Assembly: GCF_003945595.2 (NCBI RefSeq)
Contig: NW_024103696.1
Coordinates: 248,001-312,000 of the forward strand
Direction: 5' to 3'
DNA from: Pipra filicauda
Lineage: Eukaryota > Chordata > Aves > Passeriformes > Pipridae
Length of the DNA stretch: 64,000 nucleotides
Shown here: piece by piece, positions 1 to 13,508 of the stretch
Numbering within the stretch: position 1 is the stretch's first letter
Layout: each line of letters begins with the position of its first letter
The notes under the pieces: model-generated
Told to the model about the DNA's origin: nothing
The model's input: only the letters and a program-made list of their open reading frames with translations
Database searches by the model: none
Position numbers and translations under genes: made by a program

Positions 1-1230
1 GCTTGTAGAGTCCCCAAGGGCACATGAAGCCATGAAGGTAACTGCAACAAGGGTTTGAATTTCAGCTCTCAACATCTCCTTTCCCATGGAGAACTGAAAC
101 TGAAGCTGTAACACACACAGATGGTCTTGAAAGGGCAACTCTTGAGGGAGTTGCGTTATCTTGTTGTAGATGTGCTGTGTACTACGAAGTCCGAAGTGCA
201 CTGCCCAGGTGACAGTAGGCTTCCTGCCTGACTTCATGCATGATCTCCCTGTGTCTTCTTACACCTTCCCCACAGAAACGGGACAGGAGCTTGGCTCTCA
301 TAGACATGCTGTTCTGCTTAGCTAGAATTGCAAGAAGCAGATGCTTGTAGGAAAGATGTTTCCTGTCTGATATGTTAAACCTCGAGTTGTTCACATTACT
401 GAATATTTTCAGTTGTGCTGCATGCAGGTGGGAGTTTACATGGATGCAAGCTTTTGAGGTGGATTGTGCTCACTGAGGTCTGAGCCCATTTATGCCAGTG
501 GATTTTTCTAATTGATTTCTTAAAATTATATATTTTTAGCAAGGTATTTGTGAGAAGGTTTAGTCAGACTTAACTGAAACGGAAAAATCCTATAGCATTG
601 GTAAAGTCTGGTTTTGTGTTCTCCATACACTTTGGTCCTTTAGTTACTGGTAGTCTGACTGTAGAAGAGCTTGTGCTCATTAGTGAACTTTTTGGATTAC
701 TTTTACTCTCTCGCAGTGGTTAGTGGCCCAGCTTTGTTAAGAGCTGGTGCTTCTCCACTTCACAGAGCTAAATTGTGCTAGGCTAGTGCCAGAGTTGCTA
801 CAGTCTCAGGGTTGTGAGGATTGATAGCATCGACATTATGAGCTTTACTGCTCTTCTGTGGCTAAACTCTCAAACTGAATGAGTCCTCTGGCAGAAATTC
901 CAGATCATTAAGCCAGCAAGTGTTCCTTGCAATCCTTTTTTGTGACTAAACTCAGACTTCATCGAGTCTGAAGTTACTCTGCTTGTCCTAAAGAGCCATC
1001 TACTTTGAAATTGTGGGTATAAGTGCATCAGGAGGTATGAGTATCTCTCATGTCAGAATGCCAGTATCTTCATTAGTCCCAGAAAAAACCAAAGCAGCAC
1101 TGGATGCATGATGAAGACAAATGCAGAGGTGTTTCATCTGCAACTCTAGCCTGGAATGTCACTGGCTTTGGAAAAATTCTGATTTCTTAATGACTAGTGG
1201 TTTACATTAACAGCAGCTCGATTGAGATGT
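1..1230. other. Non-coding stretch, nothing recognised
   Basis: No open frame longer than about 70 codons, no repeat family I recognise and no RNA gene. Base composition is moderate to AT-rich with very few CpG, as expected for intergenic or intronic vertebrate DNA. Confidence 0.5.
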
Positions 1231-2512
1231 TACAGAATCACAGAATGGTTGAGGTGGGAAGGTACCACTGGAGGTCATGTAGTCCAACCTCCCTGGTCGA
1301 GCATGATCCCCCAGAGCATGTTACTCAGGATTGTGTCCAGATGGCTTTTGAGTATCTCCAGGGAAGGAGACTCCAAAACCCCTCTGGGCAGCCTGTTACA
1401 ACTCTCAGTCACCTGCACAACAAAGAAGTTCTTCCTCATGTTCAGGTGGAACTTCCTGTGTTCTAGTTTTTGCCTGTTGCTTCTTGTTCTGTCGCTTGGC
1501 ACCATGGAGAAGAGCCTGGCTTCATCCTCTTGACATCTTTTTTGAGGAGGCATCTGCCCTGTCATCCACGTCATTGGTGAATAAGTTAAATAATACTGGG
1601 CCCAGTATTGAATCTTGGGAGAAACCACTAGTGACAGCCTCCTACTAGACCCTGTGCCATTGATTACAACCCTCAGGGATCGGCTTTTCAGCCAGTTCTC
1701 AATCCACTTCACTGTCCACTCATCCTTTATGCACTTCCTGAGTTTGCCTTTGAGGATATCAAGGGAGACAGTGTCAAAAGCCTTGAAGTCCAGGTAGATT
1801 GTATCCACTGCTCTCTCTCCAGCTCTATCTCCAGCTAGTATCCCATCATAGAAGGCAATCAGGTTGGTTAAGCATGATTTCCCTTTGGTGAATCCATCCT
1901 GACTGTACCTGATCACCTTCTTGTCTTCCACATGCTTAGAGATGACCTCCAGGTTGAGCCATTCCATCACCTTTCCAGGAATGGAAGCGAGGCTGACTGG
2001 TCTGTAACTCCCTGGTCCTCCTTCTTACCATTTTTGAAGACTGGGGTGACTTTGGCTTTCTTTCAGTCTTTTGGCACCTCTCCAATTGCTCACCTCTACC
2101 ATGAGCTTTCAAAGATGATTGAGAGTAGCCTGGCACTTTCTTCAGTTCCTTCAGCACTAGTGGATGCATCCCATCAGGACTCATGGACTTGTGGATGTCA
2201 GACTTTAGAATAGTCTCTAACCCAGTGCTCCCACACCAAGGGAAAGTCTGCCTTTCTGCAGACCTGCTCCCTGATCTCCTGGGTCAGGAATTCCCGAGAG
2301 CTAGCCTTGGCAGTGAAGACTGAAGCAAGGAAAACGTTCAGTATCTCAGCCTTCTCTGCAACCTCTGTTGCAAGGGTCTCTGTTCCATTCAGTAGCAGAT
2401 CCACATTTTTCATAGTTTTCCTTTTGTTATTGGTGTCTTTGAAGAAGCCCTTCTTGTTATTCTTGACATCCTTAGCCAGATTTATTTCCAAATGGACCTT
2501 GAACCCGTTGAA
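1231..2512 (-). mobile_element. CR1 LINE, 5'-truncated and internally deleted
   Basis: A chicken-repeat-1 (CR1) non-LTR retrotransposon lying in reverse. Its 3' end is at the left, where the plus strand reads ACAGAATCACAGAATGG, the complement of the usual CR1 terminal repeats. Minus-strand frames at 2198-2515, 1936-2184 and 1275-1970 together read as the linker and reverse transcriptase part of ORF2. Recognisable pieces are DVKNNKKGFF, SPDGMHPLVLKEL, the [18 protein letters not shown] block, the RT motif A region ([11 protein letters not shown], one residue short) and a C-terminal tail ([14 protein letters not shown]). A frameshift lies near 1,600-1,640, and the sequence then jumps from the FTNDVDD block straight to [10 protein letters not shown]. 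This removes RT motif C and, by comparison with CR1 as I know it, roughly 150 codons. The endonuclease domain is absent. The copy is dead, and its frames are remnants rather than a host gene. Confidence 0.93.
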
Positions 2513-3208
2513 CATAGGATGCTGAATATCCTAGGTCAAATCTCAGTCTGACCCTGAATAGCCCATCTGTAACACTAGGGAATATCAGGTAACAGAATTT
2601 GAGCGAGTGGAGAACAAGCTCTTTGCTCATTAGACTTTTAATCATTAGTGACTTAAGGATTTTCTAACCCAGAAGCTGCATTTTTGTGTTGTGTTTATTA
2701 GCCACTCTTGAACTCACCTCTTTAATCTCTTTGAAAACATGTGTTACCACAGCAGAGAATTCTACAGTTTTCAGAATGGTGAGTGAAGAAGTAGTGTGGG
2801 GGGGTGTTGTGAGTTTTTTTTGGTTGTTTTGTTTGTTTGTTTGTTTTGTTTTTCTTACAACCTCTTGTCACTGGAATAGTTTTTTCTCTAGAAAATTGCA
2901 GTTCAGCTATCATAAATATCTGAGTTGTCTTACTACCAAGGAATGTCTACCTGATGGCAAGTTCTCCCTAGATTCTGTGTTATAGTTGACAGCAAATGGA
3001 AGTTTTGCAATTGTTTCAGTCACATAACTTGAATTACCTACTTGAATAAAAAGGACACCCGGCACCTCTTACTCACTTGATATATGCTCAGTTGCGGTTT
3101 CTGGTGTCCCCACCATTTTATTTTGTCACAGACTTTGGTTTTGACATGATAGTGTGTAGCAGTGAATCTGATGAGAAACTTGTTTAAACATGTCTTAAAA
3201 TGGCTCTT
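2513..3208. other. Non-coding gap between CR1 and LTR
   Basis: No gene seen. It contains a (GTTT)n-like T/G-rich low-complexity tract at about 2812-2855, which creates spurious open frames on both strands. The rest is AT-rich unique-looking sequence. Confidence 0.5.
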
Positions 3209-3675
3209 TGTGGTCCCTTTGCAAACACGTGTTTCTTCTTCCCAACACCCCCCCACAGCAACTGTTATCTCCCATGCAGGAATGTCCTGGGAAAGGTGTC
3301 CTGAGGCGTCCCATTGGTCCTTTGTTTAACCCCTTCCTATTGGCTGTTGACCCTTTACCTGATGGTTTCTTTTGTGTGACCCTGAACTTGTGATTGGTTC
3401 CCCTTTGACCCTCCTAAAAGCCTTATAAACCCCTTCCCAACAATAAACTCTCTCTTGCCTCCTCTCCACGCCGGTGTGCTGTCTCTGTGCCTGCCATGGA
3501 GCCACGTGGGTGGTGGGGGGAGGGGAGGGCACCTCTCCCCTCCAGGCTCAGGGCCTGAAAAACCCTGTCGCTGGAGTCCCCTTTCCTCGTCCCTCAAGAC
3601 GTCGGAAATGGTTCTTCAGATGGAGATGGAACTAGAGCTGGGCTCCCCCACGTCGTGGGTGGGGAAAGGGATCCA
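3209..3675 (+). mobile_element. Solo-LTR-like element of an endogenous retrovirus
   Basis: The stretch has the layout of a retroviral long terminal repeat. It begins TG and ends CA, with imperfect inverted ends (TGGTCCCTTT near 3211, and AAAGGGATCCA ending at 3675). The promoter-like part carries three inverted CCAAT boxes (ATTGG at 3313, 3339 and 3393), a TATA box (TATAAA, 3424) and a poly(A) signal (AATAAA, 3442), followed by a GT-rich stretch near 3473-3490 as in a downstream polyadenylation element. Local CpG content (ACGTCG, CACGTCGTGG) is above its surroundings. No gag, pol or env reading frame, polypurine tract or primer-binding site adjoins it, so it is probably a solo LTR. I could not find a target-site duplication, so the exact ends are uncertain, and I cannot assign a family. 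Confidence 0.6.
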
Positions 3676-6600
3676 GAATAGTGCTGCTCTAATACTTGTC
3701 TTGTAGGAGCAGCATATATAATGACATCCTAGGTCAATAATTAGGCCTAGTTAAAATGAAAAAAAATATTTAGAGGGTTGTTTATGTCAGGATTTATTTT
3801 TTTTTTAACTCTGCAAATTTGTATTTCTCTCTCACTTTTTTTATCTGTCTCCTCCTTGCAGCATTAGCCATTATGTGCTGGTGATGTCTCTGACCATATT
3901 TATGATGTTGATGAATGGACTGGCACAGCTGTTAACCACACAGAGACTTGAACTTCCCAGAAGGACTAAGCACCATTCCACGTGATAAAGCGATAAGTGT
4001 TCCCACCTTGCTCAAATCCTCAGGCTTCCTCTGAACCAGTCTCCACCTCCAGAATGTAAATATGACTTAATGGACTAGAGTGCCAAAATCCCATTCAGGG
4101 ATCAGAGTGCTCTGTTGATACAGATTAAATGCTGTGACGTGACTGAAATTTGCATTTGAGAATTGCCATTTAGACATCAACGGGGATAAAAAAGCCTCTG
4201 GTTTATTCTCCAAGCGTACATATTTCTTGAAAATAAAAACAGCAAAAAATTCTTTTTTAAAATAAATAGACAACTGTCTTTTGTAGTTGGTTTGTTTCGA
4301 GTATTTTGGTAGTTATAGCTTGTCTGCCAGCTGTTTGTCTCACGCATACTCTCATTAAGAGTCTGCAAAGTTCTAGCTTCATTTCATGCCTCGTGTAAGC
4401 ATCTCGCTGACTAAGGCGTAAATGAAGTCATTCTGGGCAGATCACTGATTTGTGTGTAACTGATGTGGCATATGCATTTTAATACCTCTGAACCTGGCTG
4501 TGCTTTCTGTGACTGTGTCAGCGTGTGTATGTGAGATGTTGAGGCAGGTTAAGGCTGGTGTGCTGTGAGGCTGCTGATGTAAGACAACAGCTTTTAAAAG
4601 CTAATCTCACTGTGAATTGCTGCCATTGCCTGTGCTCTCCTGCTGCCTCCTGTGCTTGGGCAGGCTGAGCAATATGCCACTCAGGTGGCTGATTCAAATG
4701 AAAAGGAACCTGATTAAAGGACAGTAAATAGCATTTGAATTCCCTGGTCTAGTTCATGACAGGGTAGGCAGGAAGGTTTAGGGCTGATTGTTTCTGTGGC
4801 AGCCCAGAGTTAAGTCAGCATAAAGAGGTCATGAAACCAGCTGGAGTGGCTGGTTTGCAGAGAGTGATGCCACATGGAGGCTTTTTTCTTTGTTTCCATG
4901 TTTTCCTTTCCACTTGTGTTCTGCTCCTGATTACAAGCGTCGGTAATGGCTGCACCATGAATCAAATGCAGACACAAATCCCCTGGCTGTACACTGATTA
5001 CAAGTGAGAGCAAAGAGCCAGGATGCTTAGAGGCTTTGCTGTTGTGAGTGCTCCTGGGGACTGAGTAACTGTAAATCCATTGCATGAAGCTTTTGAGATA
5101 GACTTGTAACCTTGTAGCCCTTACAACAGCAAGCATCAGCTTCCCTACCACTAACCTTGGTTGATTATGTATTGCAAACTGCAGTACCCACCTACACCTC
5201 AGTGTTTCATCATTCCCTGAAGTCATCTGTTGTGAGAATGATACAAACATTATATCTACTGAAGCAAAAATTGTATTTCCTGTTAGGTGTCCTGCTTTGA
5301 AACCACTTTTTCCATCTACACCATCGCTAAAAGAGCTTTTGAAGCAGATCCCTTTGCACAGTGAAGGAAGCAAGGGAAAGAAAAAGTGTTGTTCATTCTG
5401 GCCCAATCTATGATTGTATCACTAAAAATTGTGCTATGTAATATCCCTGTGTCACACTCCCAATTTGCAGCCAGGCCTTCCTATCTGGGAGCTCATACAT
5501 ATGGGACATGAGGCTGGCAGCCAAGGCTAGACCTGCATCGTGAGGGCTGCTCCAATGCTCTTTCCAGTCATCTGGCATTTAGCCATGGTCACATGTCTGT
5601 TTAACACTCTGGAAACTAGTCATCCCTCTGCAGGAAGTTTGGCGGGGAGAAACCAGTCACAAACCTCCATCTGCTTGTTGAGTACTAGGGAAAAAAATCG
5701 CATCAAGGGCCTGCAGTCATCCGTGCAGCTTTGGAGTGCCTCTTGAGAGTGTCTGAGCACTGGTCAGGGGGTAATTTTTTCCACTAGGTAGTGGTCCAGT
5801 GGTCCTACTGGGCATATTGCTAGCACAGCTGGCCTCAGTTGTAGAAGATATTTTGCATTTGTTACAGGCTCTACCTGCTGATCTCACACCGGAAGGTGGG
5901 CATGTGCCCACTGCTGGTAGTTGTGCCATACAGCCAAGGCAAGGAGCAACATAAGCAGGTGGAAAGTTGCCACTACAGTAAAGCCTATGTGTAGGCATGA
6001 GAATCTGCCACACTTGTTCTTAGATCCAGTAAGTATCCTTTACAGAGAGCTATCCTCACCTCAGCCCCACTCTGCAACTATCTACAGTGTACTCTATCAC
6101 TGCAGCGTACTGCATCGTCAGCTCTGATGTATTGACACCTCTGTCTCCACTGCTGTCACTTCAGTACACACAGCTATAAGCCGCTGACCATCCCAGTCTC
6201 CATTGCTGGAGTGATTTCTTCGCAGAAGATGGGAGCAGCCAAACAGCTGGCCATTGAAGAAACTGATTGAAAAAGTAGCAATTGGGGACTTATAGGGCTG
6301 CCACTCCCAAGGCACATCTCCTGCAAGATGTCAAAACTGCTTGTTATCTATGACAAGACCAAGTGAATGCCCTACCTATTAAGAGAAAGCGCTGCTGGCT
6401 CTGCAGGCTCCCCAGGAGAACACATGGGAGCTCAAGCCTGATGTCTTTTCTCACTGCAGGGGGCTGGTAATAAAACAGCATCTCAGCCCACTGCGTCTAG
6501 TGCTGCTCATCTGTGGTAGTAGGGATAATCTACATACTCTGGTATACAGGCAAGGAAATGGATATGCAAAGTACAACCTGCATCAATTACTCTTTCTGTT

Positions 6601-9600
6601 TTATGGTTTCCATAGTGCACTTTTGTACAAAATAGGTGTTGTTTCTTACATCCATTCTTGTAAGAGGAGAAAGGGGACAATGAGCACAGTGTAACATTTG
6701 GAACAGACACGTTGTTTTTCCCCCATGCTGCTCTGCAGGGATCTGGTCTTGTTTGCCATTTGCTCTGGTTTGACCATGGTGGTAGCAACCTTAGCTGACC
6801 TTTCCCTTTCCCTCGCTGGTTCCTTGCATCTCTGTGCCATTTGTGAATTTGGTTTCTATCCGAGGCTGCAGGAGTGCTGGAGAGCAGCTCTCATGGAGAG
6901 GCAGGATTGGCTGTGCTATTCTCACGTCTCCCCAGGGGAGGCTCTTGCTGGAGTCTTGGCCTGCACTTTTGGGTTAACTCCAGCACAGGGAGGTGTCAAA
7001 AATTCTCCCACTCAGCTACTTTACAAAGCCCCATGGGGTGTGTGACAAAGTCAACTCTTTCTTCCCACAGATGCATGTTCCTCTCCAGAAACAAATGTCA
7101 TCAGCAATAAAAAGTCCTCCCCAACCGTAGCAGCTAAGGTAGGGAATAAAATTTTGTACTCAGCTGAGTTTAAGCTTTCTTTTGTTCTACTTGTGGGTCT
7201 TTGAGTGTTATCCCTCCTCATGGGATTCAGACAGGACTCAGACCAAAGAAAGGGGCATTCGGAGCCACAAGAACCTTCCAGATCAGACTGTGTGTTTTCA
7301 AGGACATGAAGACAGAATTACCCCTAGTCCTCTTTGCCTGCAGTCTTTCACCTGTAGCAGAGCTGCAGACTCTCTGACTTCTAGAGCAGATGAGGCTCCA
7401 GAGAGTGAAAACTTAAGGGAGGAAAAGAAAGGTAGATTGAAATTGTTATTTTTGCCTAGGATTGCACAATTTCATTTCTTTTAACTAAAAACCTTTACAA
7501 GAAGCTTCTATCTTCTTGCTTTCAGATCCATGGACCCCTGAAGAGATAACCATAAACCTGGAGTGCCCATCAGGTGCTGTAATATGAGAGAAGCTGTACT
7601 GAAGCGCAGCTAATACAAAGATCTTGTAGTCTTCAGCTCTAGGAATTGTTCTTCGCTATTGTGCTATCAAGGCTGTACATGGCAACCTTTTGATATCTGT
7701 CCAGGGAGTGATCCGTTTCTTCAGATAGGATGAAGCCTAGATTGTATCAAGACCTCTTATGATTCAAACTAAATGACTTCCCCTTCCCCCTCACAGAGTA
7801 AATCAGATTTTACAAGCTTTGGCAATTTCAGTGCTGCCATATCTGTTGTAAGTCTGCTACAGTCTTCGCATTCTTGAATGAGAACAATTCATGGTCTTAC
7901 CCAAACCTTAAACTGCAGTGTCTGGTTTGGCCAAGTCATAATACAAATGTTATTTCAGCTCCTACCACCCCAGCTAATCTGCAAGATTGTGATGCTTATT
8001 GCTTTTCAAAATTGTCCATGTGAATCCTGTAGTTCCTTTTCCTGTGGCTTTGGAGTGTTCAGAGTACTTTTACCAGATGCCTTTGGCAAAAAGGCGTGGA
8101 GGGTACCATGCTTGCTTCTGCATCCTGATAGATGTGGGGTGCTCTGAACAGGAGCTAGCTGAAGACATTATTTTGGGGAGCTATGGTTGGAGTAGAGAAG
8201 GGAGAACACCTCTGTCTTGCACCTGCTCTGGGGTGTGCTGTGTGTCACAGTAGTGGGGCAGCTCCAGATACCCCCTTCTCCATCATCCCATGGCTTCAGC
8301 CTGCCTGAAGGTAAGAAACTTTCTTCTCCTGTGTGTTGTCCTTGGGCAGCTGCTTTGTGAGCTACCAGGCTGCGGAAGGTTTGGGAACCTGTCTTGCAGT
8401 GCTGCCATATGTGTGGGACAGTCCCAGATCAGTCCTGATCATCCATGAGAAAGGGCTTGTGGTGAGCTGGAATTGACTGTCATAACAGCTGGTGGTCACC
8501 AAACTATTTACGGTTCTCACTGGTCTCTCTTGGACGAGTTATGTTTATAAGGATGTGCAGGGTTGAATCCAGTTCATCAGCTTAAAGAAGCTCTGAATTC
8601 AGCTGCTTCCTGCAAGGGCTCCCTCCGCATCCTAGGGCAAGGGCACAGTTTTTTAGCATTTGAGGACTGAAAAGGAGAAGGCTTGAAATCATGGCACTCA
8701 CCCTCTTCCCATGACCTTTAAAATCAAACTTGTTGATATTTTCTTCATTTGTTTATTTATTGACTCTATGCTTGGCAGCAAGCTTCATAACTTTCTGACT
8801 TTGAAGGTGGGTGGATAAGATGGAAATAGATGAAAACGCACCTTGTTTTGTTTGCATTTTATTTTCCATTTGAGTTGTAAGAGCTTTTCGTTTAATGTTA
8901 CATAAGGTGAAGCTGACATACAGGTTTACCTTTCACTCAGGGCAATACCACTGGCAAACCTGTTAATGGCTGAATATCATCCAGTGCTTTCTCGAGACAG
9001 GGAGAGAAAGCACCACACTAAGATCCCACAGCCATCAATGCTTGCGATGGGACACGACCAGTGATGGAGCCCACTTCTGCTCTGAATTTCTTGCTATCTG
9101 CACCCTGCTTCTCGGGGTATCACCTTGGCCACGAGGCTGTCCTTCCTGACCTGAATTGTCCTGTGACCTGGTGTACAGGCCACCAAGTTCTGCATATGCC
9201 TGGTACTTGGGCCAGTGGCTGAGCAAGGGATGGGATAGGGCAGAGTCAGACCTGGGGAATTTCAATTTAAATCGCTGCGAAACAGTCACACCTGGGTCCA
9301 ATGTTTTTACCTCACAGCAAGAAGGGGGGAGAAACACGAGAAAGCCATGTCCACTAGCATGGCTCTTCACCGTTCCCACTGCCTCCTCTTCCTTCTCAAG
9401 GGGTTAGCAGTGTTGCTCCAGCTGTACCTGCCCAAACCCATCCCAAGCTTCAGCAACCACAAGCTGATCCAAAGGGCATGTGTCCGGTAACAAACGTTGC
9501 AGAACTGAACCACTGGCATTTAGGGCTGGGGTAATCTCTGACCAAGACCTAGGCTCCTCTAATTAAACTTAGCTTATTGCTCTTGCAGAAATGCTGAAGG

Positions 9601-12600
9601 ACAAGGCATTCTCAGTGCAGTTCTCATATTGACTTTTGTGGAGTAACCTTTATATATCTCAATAGATGTGGCCTTTTGATGCTGGACATCATTATTCTGC
9701 CTTCTTGGCATATGAGACAGTGTAAGACAAAAACTGCAGAGTAATTTCAACACAGGCTGAAATTTGGTGGTGTGAGTCCTGGTGAGCACACAAGCAGAGA
9801 CAGGCTCTGAAAATACTGCAATTTTATTTTTGTATCAATTTCCATATTAAGTTAAGAGACATTAGAACTTATTGTACAAAGCACTGCTATCCAGAGCTAT
9901 ATTTAACTGCTCAGATGTTTGTGTCTCCATCTCACTAGATCCTCAGAAGTGAGTGGATATTTTCCATCATGGGCTTTGAGGAGGAAGCTTGTTATATTTG
10001 ACCTACTGTGAAAGGAAAATATCTGTTTTGCCACCGTGCATTTTTTTCATACAAGTGGTATCTTTCTGTGTCTCCTCTAATCTACATTTACACATTATAT
10101 TTCCTTTAAAATGCTACAAATTTATTTGCTTTAATGTAACTTGGTAATTAACTGATAGTTACAGACAAAAGCAGAAGTGAGTATGCGTGTCATTTTGAAA
10201 GAATTACATCATGCAGGAAAACATCCTAGTATTTGGGATGATGGCCAAATCTCCATGCAGGACCTGAACTGAACACAGGCCTTCTGAAATCTTTTCTGAG
10301 CCTCCTCCGTTTCCTGGGGCTTTATTTCCCTGCCAATCCCAAAACAGCCATGCAGTGAACCCTGCGTAAGATTTTCTTCCCAAGCGTGGCTTTCAGTCGT
10401 TCCCCTCAAGGATCCCTCCTACCCTTGCTCCTCCAGAGGCCTGAGTCCTGTGTGGCCCAGGACCTGACCTGCCAGTCCAAGTCTGCAGCAGAAGCTTGGG
10501 AACATTTGCAGAGTCAGCACCTGATCCCAGGGCAGTTCAAGGGACGAGTTTTGTCCTATTCAGTAGTTCATGATGGCAACTAGTGTATCATGAGGGAGCC
10601 TGTTTCCTTAGTTGGCTGCTTTTTTGTTTGTTTATTTGTTTGGAGGAGGGATTTTTTATACTTAAAGCTTGAGGTTTGGTTTTGGTTTTTTTCAATTAAT
10701 GATTGTGAGACCAGGTGTTTGCATTAATTTGTTTTAATATGATTCAATCTGAACAGTGTTCAAGCTTCCTCTTAGAAAAAGTAGCTGACTGCAGGGTTTT
10801 TTTTTCAGGCAGTTTGCTTGACAGAGAATAAATTTTTACAAAAAGTTGCTCTACAGAGGAAGGGATCAGACTCTCATTTTCCCTTCCCAGTATTCATTTC
10901 TTGCAAAAGCACCTGACACCTGGGGAAAAGCAGCCTTTTCATTAGTGGGTGCATAGAAGGCCTCACGGGCAGGAGCACAGAATAACTGGCTCTGCAATCT
11001 ATAGAACTGCAACTAATTGTATTTTAAGGCCCTATTTCAGTGAGGCACCATTGCTGTTTATCATTCCAATACAATATATAGGAACTGAATAGCAGCAACT
11101 ATATTTTCTCTCCTTGTGGCAATTTTAACTCTTTGTGAAAAATGATGGAAGCTGTGAGCTTTCTGAATACAAAGCAACAGGGCACAGGTAAGTGGAGGTG
11201 ACATTCCCCTCTACTTCACAGCAATTAACCTCAGGAGGGAAAGAAAAATTAAAATGGTCACTGGTGTTTGGGAGAATTACCTTGTGATACACTGCAAATA
11301 CCCTTGTAGGTAGTTATGTACCATAATCTGTGCCAAAGTTACGCAAACATGCTTATGGTAGGTTCGACAGCTTGCTCCCCTTCTCACTCTCAGAGTGGGG
11401 TAGAAGAGGGATAGATGTACATGCTTCTAAAGGCAAAATGCATGATAGTTGTCAGGTTAGAGCTAAATGGCATTATTTATTTGCTTATTTTGCAAGTCTG
11501 TGAATGCATCTGACTATTAAGAAGAGGAACACGGTAATGATTCTGTTTAATTAAGGGAGAAGTAACTTTCTTGCCAGTTCTAAGTGCTTCTTGATCTATC
11601 TGAGGTGTCGCAGGACTGGAGAACTCCTGCAAAGGGCTGAGAAAGCATTATTTGTGCTCGGTGCACAGAGCTTTATGAAAGCAATTTACATATTTGCACA
11701 CTGAAGCATAACTACCAGAACATAAGCAGGGTGATAAATGATTAACTATAAAAGATTGACGGTTTGGGCAAATATCCAGCAGAGCACTTAAGCATGTGCT
11801 TAACTTCAAACAACCTAGCCCTGCTGACGGTGTCAGGTTCTCTCTTAAGTTCAAGAAATCGCTCATGCACTTTAGTTAAACATGTGCTTAAGTGACCTGG
11901 AGGACCAGAGTGTGGCTAAGCAGGCTTATAAAGAGGAAAAACTGTCTTGTATAATGCTTAAATTGGGATGGCAGCTGTAAGCAGGACTGTAAACAGATCA
12001 GAGCTCATCACAGATGGAGCATCCCCAGCTCCTATTGATGAAGTGGGAGTTGTCAGTTGCCTAGCATTTCTCAGACATAGGGCAAAAATAGAGGTATTCC
12101 AGCAAAAGACTGGTCTGCTCATTTCAGAACAGTTTTTTGTTTTGTGCATTTTGTTCTGGTTTGGTTTTAATTTTGGGGAACATAAACATATTAAATATTT
12201 TATTGTTGTTCTGTGAAAATCACACTCTGCTTTGGCCAAATATTGCTTTCACTAAATGGTTTAATTGGAAATAGAATTAGGCAAAAAAAAAAAACAAAAA
12301 CAATCCCCAACCTCCCAACAGTGTTTTCATTTTCCAGTAATTTGAAACTCTTCTCCAGCATTCATCTCGCACTGGCCTCATGCTACTCACCGGGAATGCT
12401 GTTAGTAACTTTGCTTCATCACAAACCACTTTTTCACAGTGTATTTGGAAGTTCCTGAAGCTGAAGGTTGAAGAAGCTGCTCCGTAGCACAAGTGTTAAG
12501 CAAGAGCTAAAAGTCCAAATCAGGGTCATTCTGATGAAGTTGGTTTTGGTCTCCATGTAACAATGCAGGAATATTTTCATGTGCCTGAGTGAAATTTAGC

Positions 12601-12990
12601 AAACTAGAACTACAAATGAAGTCCAGTGCTTTCTCTTTTTAGCAATTCTAAAGGAGAATATTTGGGCTTATATCCCTGTCAGAGTGATATGCTCCTTGGG
12701 TTACCCCTTCCATCTTCAACAGATACCTGGAGAAGAATGACTACTGTACATTCATCAGGCATTCCCTCAAGCATGTAATCTTCACAGTGATCCTTGTGGG
12801 CTTTTACATCACCACAGAGCAGTACATGCTACTGCTGCATCTTCTTTCCATTTTGGGAAGCTTTTTGACTCCATGATTTTATTTTTATTTTATTTTACCT
12901 CTGCTGATCTCCTCTCTCTTAAAATACGTCTGAAGTTCTTTGTGGTTGGGTGAGGCTTAATTAAAGTGTGTCAGTGTGATGGTGTCTTTC
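3676..12990. other. Long non-coding stretch, no gene recognised
   Basis: Mixed-composition DNA with low CpG. The longest frame is an unrecognised 198-codon minus-strand frame at 4810-5406 (see findings). Short low-complexity tracts occur at about 10618-10640 (T/GTTT) and 12282-12300 (A-rich). No CR1, LTR or tRNA-like sequence was seen. It is probably intergenic or intronic. Confidence 0.45.
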
Positions 12991-13020
12991 ATTCAGGAGA
13001 CATGTAGGAAGGTGATAAGC

Positions 13021-13170
13021 TCCTTTTCTGGAATAAACATTAATCGATTCAGTGCCCGAAACACTGGCTCAATAATTAACAAGAAACAGAAAAAGGACAA
13101 TTTTGTTAGGGCTCAAATTGAGATCTAAGTAATAACGTAACGTTACTGGAGTGAGTATTTTCCTGAGTAG
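13021..13170. promoter_or_regulatory. Candidate conserved regulatory patch with CpG palindrome
   Basis: AT-rich patch with homeobox-type cores (ATTAATCGAT, AATAATTAAC) and a perfect 10-bp palindrome GTAACGTTAC at 13137-13146 that keeps its CpG. CpGs are rare nearby. Regulatory function is only inferred from motif density. Confidence 0.25.
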
Positions 13171-13498
13171 CCAGGAGCAAGCACGAAAAATAGGATCTAG
13201 AAAGTCTTGAAGACAGAAAAGAAGTTGGAAATACAATTTGGAGAGAATGGCTGAAAATTGTCGTTATAAGTTTGAGTGCAGGCTAGAAAATGATAAAGAA
13301 ATTATCTCTGATTTGATTCAGACTGTCTTCAAGGCTTTTGTATTTCTTTTTTTCTTTTCAAAATCAAGAGGTCTGCATAAAATAACCTGAATCCCTAAGC
13401 AATTTCTCCTCCTAATGAAAATAATTTGAAGGACACTGAACAATGATCAAACAGCATGAGACACAACTACAATGAAAGCAGCCATATTTTTGTAGTGC

Positions 13499-13508
13499 GG
13501 GGGGGGGG
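13499..13508 (+). repeat. Homopolymer run of ten G
   Basis: Uninterrupted G run after GTGC. It lies inside an unremarkable 94-codon open frame (13456-13740) that I do not think is a gene. Confidence 0.8.

Noticed and set aside
2686..2985. Frames across the GTTT-rich tract
   Set aside because: Low-complexity translation (Phe/Val/Cys on one strand, Lys/Thr/Gln on the other) with no protein similarity.
3326..3706. Several 61-83 codon frames in the LTR-like element
   Set aside because: LTR regulatory sequence with GC-rich parts. Nothing resembles a retroviral protein.
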